Of a DNA stretch of 5,725 bases, positions 3,852-5,725 are shown piece by piece. Source of the stretch: Bacillota bacterium. Its GTDB lineage: Bacteria > Bacillota_I > Bacilli_A > Acholeplasmatales > UBA5453. Location: positions 1 through 5,725 of the forward strand of contig JAEZHT010000039.1 in the NCBI GenBank assembly GCA_023436805.1, read 5' to 3'. A program made the position numbers and the translations under genes. Within the stretch, counting starts at the first letter, position 1; each line of letters begins with the position of its first letter. The notes beneath the pieces are model-generated. The model did no database searches, was not told the DNA's origin, and saw only the letters and a list, made by a program, of their open reading frames with translations.

Positions 3852-5359
3852 TAGTAACGGCTTTATCGCCAGGGATTGGGTATGGTAAAGTCCATCTGAT
3901 TGAAAAATCAAATGAAGCATACGCTCAACCCACCGATTCTGCGATTGAAATACAGCATTTTATTGATACCAAACAAGCCGTATTTCAAGCACTAGAAAAC
4001 CTAAAAACCCAACAGTCAACCGATGAAATCATTGGATTTCAACAAGCGATTTTACTGGATCAATTGTTGGAAAATGAGGTTAAACAAAAAATCCGAACAA
4101 AACACGTCAGTGCAAAAGAAGCTTTCAAATCCGCCATTCAAAACTACATGGATGCTTTATCCAAAGTAGAAGATGACTACTTAAAAGAACGTATTCACGA
4201 TGTGGCTGATTTAAGCGAAAGACTGTATTTTGCATTGGAACAAAAAGTTAAAAAGAAAATCATCGAACCCATCATTCTGGTGGTCGATGTCTTATACCCG
4301 TCTTATCTATTTGAGTATGAACCTTATGTACAAGGCGTTATAGCCAAATCCGGGAGTACGCTATCTCATGGCATCATTTTAGCGAAAGAACGAAACATCC
4401 CTGTGGTGATTGCAAAAGAGGCACGCTTTGAACCCAATCAATCCGTCTTTATCGATGGTTATCACAATAAACTGATCATCAACCCTTCACATAAAGAAGT
4501 TGAAGGCTGGTTAAACGCCAACAAAGATATCGATACAGACTTACAAATTTCGCACCATCCTAACCGTTTGTGTTTAAACGTATCGGGAGAAACCTTGGTA
4601 GACCCTCGTTATGTTACATCAGCCGACGGGATTGGATTATACCGTTCTGAGTTCTTATATTTTCAAAATAATGCTTTCCCGTCGATCGATAAACAAGTTG
4701 AGGTTTATGGCAAATTCTTAAAACAGTTCCATCCTAAACCGGTGGTCATTCGAACATATGATTTCGGTGATGACAAAAACCCACTCAACTTAGGCACACT
4801 TCAGCGTGGTGTATCAGATTATTTTATAACCTATGAAAAACCATTTATCGAACAATTATCGGCATTATTGGTGCTCAATGAAACGTATGATAATCTAAAA
4901 ATCATGATTCCAATGGTCAAGCGTGCATCTGATTTGGAAGCCATCGAACAATTGTTAGAAAAACTACACCACAAGTTTGGATTCAGTCGACCATTACCCC
5001 CGTTGGGTGTAATGATTGAAACCGAAGAAGCATTTATGCATTTATCGGAGTTCACAAAAGCTGCATTCTTCTCGATTGGTTCAAACGACTTAGGCAAAAG
5101 TTTATTTCAAATCGATCGTCATACAGCGATGGATGAATTGACATATGCAACAAAAATGATCAAAGCAATAGAAGAAATTGATCAGTTCGCAAAACACCAT
5201 CAAATCCCATGTACGGTATGTGGTGACATTGCCAGTCGCCCACTCGCACTGAAGATGATGTTGGATAAAGGCATCCACAATTTCAGCATCCCAATGCCAT
5301 TTTTAAAAGAAGCAAAACAAATCATCAAACAACATAAAAACAAGAATATGAAATCCTAA
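3848..5359 (+). CDS. ptsI: Divergent PTS Enzyme I (PEP-protein phosphotransferase), shortened
   Basis: Enzyme I takes phosphate from PEP onto a histidine and passes it to HPr. The domain order is that of Enzyme I: N-terminal SPGIGYGK (7-14), helical HPr-binding part including YLKERIHDVADLSERL (111-126), swivelling His domain with H174 in STLSHG (170-175), then the PEP-binding barrel. The barrel keeps GIGLYRSEF (R266), IRTYDFGDDK (R302), IETEEA (E391), GSNDL (N413, D414), DR (R424) and VCGDIA (C458), which match the known catalytic residues. At 503 residues it is about 70 shorter than typical Enzyme I. The GWRAIR-type motif is replaced near 316-321, the loop after the DR motif is trimmed, and the C-terminal tail is missing. 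The His motif resembles PEP synthase/PPDK-type domains. It starts inside the glucokinase stop (ATGA) with only a weak ribosome site, so translation is probably coupled. Whether HPr is its partner is not shown here. Confidence 0.83.
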   Translation: MIVTALSPGIGYGKVHLIEKSNEAYAQPTDSAIEIQHFIDTKQAVFQALENLKTQQSTDEIIGFQQAILLDQLLENEVKQKIRTKHVSAKEAFKSAIQNYMDALSKVEDDYLKERIHDVADLSERLYFALEQKVKKKIIEPIILVVDVLYPSYLFEYEPYVQGVIAKSGSTLSHGIILAKERNIPVVIAKEARFEPNQSVFIDGYHNKLIINPSHKEVEGWLNANKDIDTDLQISHHPNRLCLNVSGETLVDPRYVTSADGIGLYRSEFLYFQNNAFPSIDKQVEVYGKFLKQFHPKPVVIRTYDFGDDKNPLNLGTLQRGVSDYFITYEKPFIEQLSALLVLNETYDNLKIMIPMVKRASDLEAIEQLLEKLHHKFGFSRPLPPLGVMIETEEAFMHLSEFTKAAFFSIGSNDLGKSLFQIDRHTAMDELTYATKMIKAIEEIDQFAKHHQIPCTVCGDIASRPLALKMMLDKGIHNFSIPMPFLKEAKQIIKQHKNKNMKS

Positions 5360-5361
5360 AC

Positions 5362-5384
5362 CACACTTTTTCAAAAAAAATGTG
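5362..5384 (+). terminator. Weak hairpin after the Enzyme I gene
   Basis: CACA (5362-5365) pairs with TGTG (5381-5384). Inside, after one mismatch, TTTTT (5367-5371) pairs with AAAAA (5375-5379). No T-run follows on the + strand, so this is a poor intrinsic terminator. It may only stabilise the mRNA end. Some read-through into the S10 operon is possible. Confidence 0.3.
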
Positions 5385-5393
5385 CAAAAAGGG

Positions 5394-5422
5394 TTGCATA
5401 TTCTTTTTGTTTATCATATAAT
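5394..5422 (+). promoter_or_regulatory. Promoter of the S10 ribosomal protein operon
   Basis: TTGCAT (5394-5399) and a perfect TATAAT (5417-5422) are 17 bp apart. Transcription should begin near 5428-5430, giving a leader of about 128 nt before rpsJ. Unlike the other three candidate -10 boxes in the window, this one lacks an upstream TG. Confidence 0.82.
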
Positions 5423-5428
5423 AGAGAC

Positions 5429-5538
5429 GCTTACGCACAAGCAAAAGGCTGTGAAATGGAAGGTTGTCGGCACACGGATAGCCGTTGTCTATGTGAAGGG
5501 TTTTTCCATGGAGCAAGTCTATGACAAGATTATAGGCG
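5429..5538 (+). ncRNA. Structured rpsJ (S10 operon) leader, probable ribosomal-protein autoregulatory element
   Basis: The non-coding leader contains several nested pairings. GCTT/AAGC closes 5429-5442. ATGGAA (5456-5461) pairs with TTCCAT (5504-5509). Inside it, CAC-ATAG (5473-5475, 5478-5481) pairs with CTATGTG (5489-5495) with a GG bulge, or alternatively CGGC (5468-5471) pairs with GCCG (5481-5484). A last 6-bp hairpin, GTCTAT/ATAGGC (5517-5537), ends one base before the ribosome binding site. S10 operon leaders in Firmicutes and E. coli are bound by ribosomal protein L4. That this is the same element is inference from position, length and structure. Confidence 0.6.
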
Positions 5539-5556
5539 AAAGGAGACATTTTTAAA

Positions 5557-5725
5557 ATGGCAAAAGAAGTTATCAAAATTCGTTTAAAGGCATATGATCA
5601 CAGATTAATTGATCAATCCGCGAAGAAGATTATCGAAAGCGTAACAAAGACAGGTGCAAAGGTACATGGTCCAATTCCACTACCAACTGAAAAAGAAATT
5701 TTCACCATTCTACGTTCCCCACACG
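5557..5725 (+). CDS. rpsJ: 30S ribosomal protein S10 (partial, cut by window end)
   Basis: The first 56 residues are present and the gene runs off the window, against a family length of about 102. Diagnostic segments are IRLKAYDHRLIDQSAKKI (8-25) and GPIPLPTEKEIFTILRSPH (38-56). S10 is a 30S head protein and also pairs with NusB in antitermination. ATG 5557 is preceded by AAAGGAG (5539-5545) at a rather long spacing of 11 nt. rpsJ is normally the first gene of the S10 operon (rplC, rplD, rplW and so on), which fits the promoter and leader upstream. Confidence 0.97.
   Translation, partial: MAKEVIKIRLKAYDHRLIDQSAKKIIESVTKTGAKVHGPIPLPTEKEIFTILRSPH

Noticed and set aside
3900..3911. TTGA-AAAA-TCAA inside the start of the Enzyme I gene as a second FabT site
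   Set aside because: The half-sites are shorter and separated by 4 bp rather than 3. It lies inside a coding region far from any promoter, and the codons explain it.
5325..5576. Antisense 83-codon frame across the S10 promoter and leader
   Set aside because: It covers the end of the Enzyme I gene, a good + strand promoter and a structured leader, and its translation shows no recognisable family.

Overview
The window is most likely a chromosomal segment of a walled-less Gram-positive of the Acholeplasma type (Mollicutes, Acholeplasmatales) or a close Firmicutes relative. Three things point that way. First, 5S rRNA is followed by a compact tRNA array in the Bacillus rrn-cluster order (Val-Thr-Lys-Leu ... 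Ala-Met-Ile-Ser-fMet-Asp-Phe) with an internal block missing. Second, the DNA is moderately AT-rich with strong AGGAG-type ribosome binding sites. Third, the standard code appears to be used: all four Trp codons in the window are TGG, and TGA ends the glucokinase gene. The genus assignment is inference from recall, not from a search.

Layout. Positions 1-15 are the end of an rRNA spacer, and 16-126 is 5S rRNA, so 23S and 16S presumably lie upstream. Positions 143-1245 hold eleven tRNA genes, all on the + strand and all with encoded CCA. They are closed by a UUCG-loop hairpin with a T-run at 1280-1299. After a 260-bp regulatory spacer comes a two-gene operon: a DegV/FakB-type fatty-acid-binding protein (1508-2356) and a MarR-family regulator that closely resembles FabT (2361-2798), ending in a strong intrinsic terminator. 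A second operon has its own extended -10 promoter and encodes a ROK glucokinase (2907-3851). It overlaps by four bases a shortened, divergent Enzyme I of the PEP:sugar phosphotransferase system (3848-5359). The window ends with a promoter, a structured 5' leader and the first 56 codons of rpsJ (ribosomal protein S10), the start of the S10 ribosomal protein operon.

How the parts fit together. FakB proteins present a fatty acid to the kinase FakA, and the resulting acyl-phosphate feeds phospholipid synthesis or acyl-ACP. FabT is the MarR repressor that responds to acyl-ACP in streptococci and lactococci. The promoter of this operon carries a perfect 13-bp dyad, TTTGA-ATA-TCAAA, between the -10 box and the ribosome binding site. 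It is nearly the known FabT operator core. The simplest reading is an autoregulated lipid-uptake/sensing cassette, the most interesting signal in the window. The second operon pairs ATP-dependent glucose phosphorylation with a PEP-dependent phosphoryl-transfer protein whose HPr partner is not in the window.

No mobile element, CRISPR array, attachment site or replication origin was seen.
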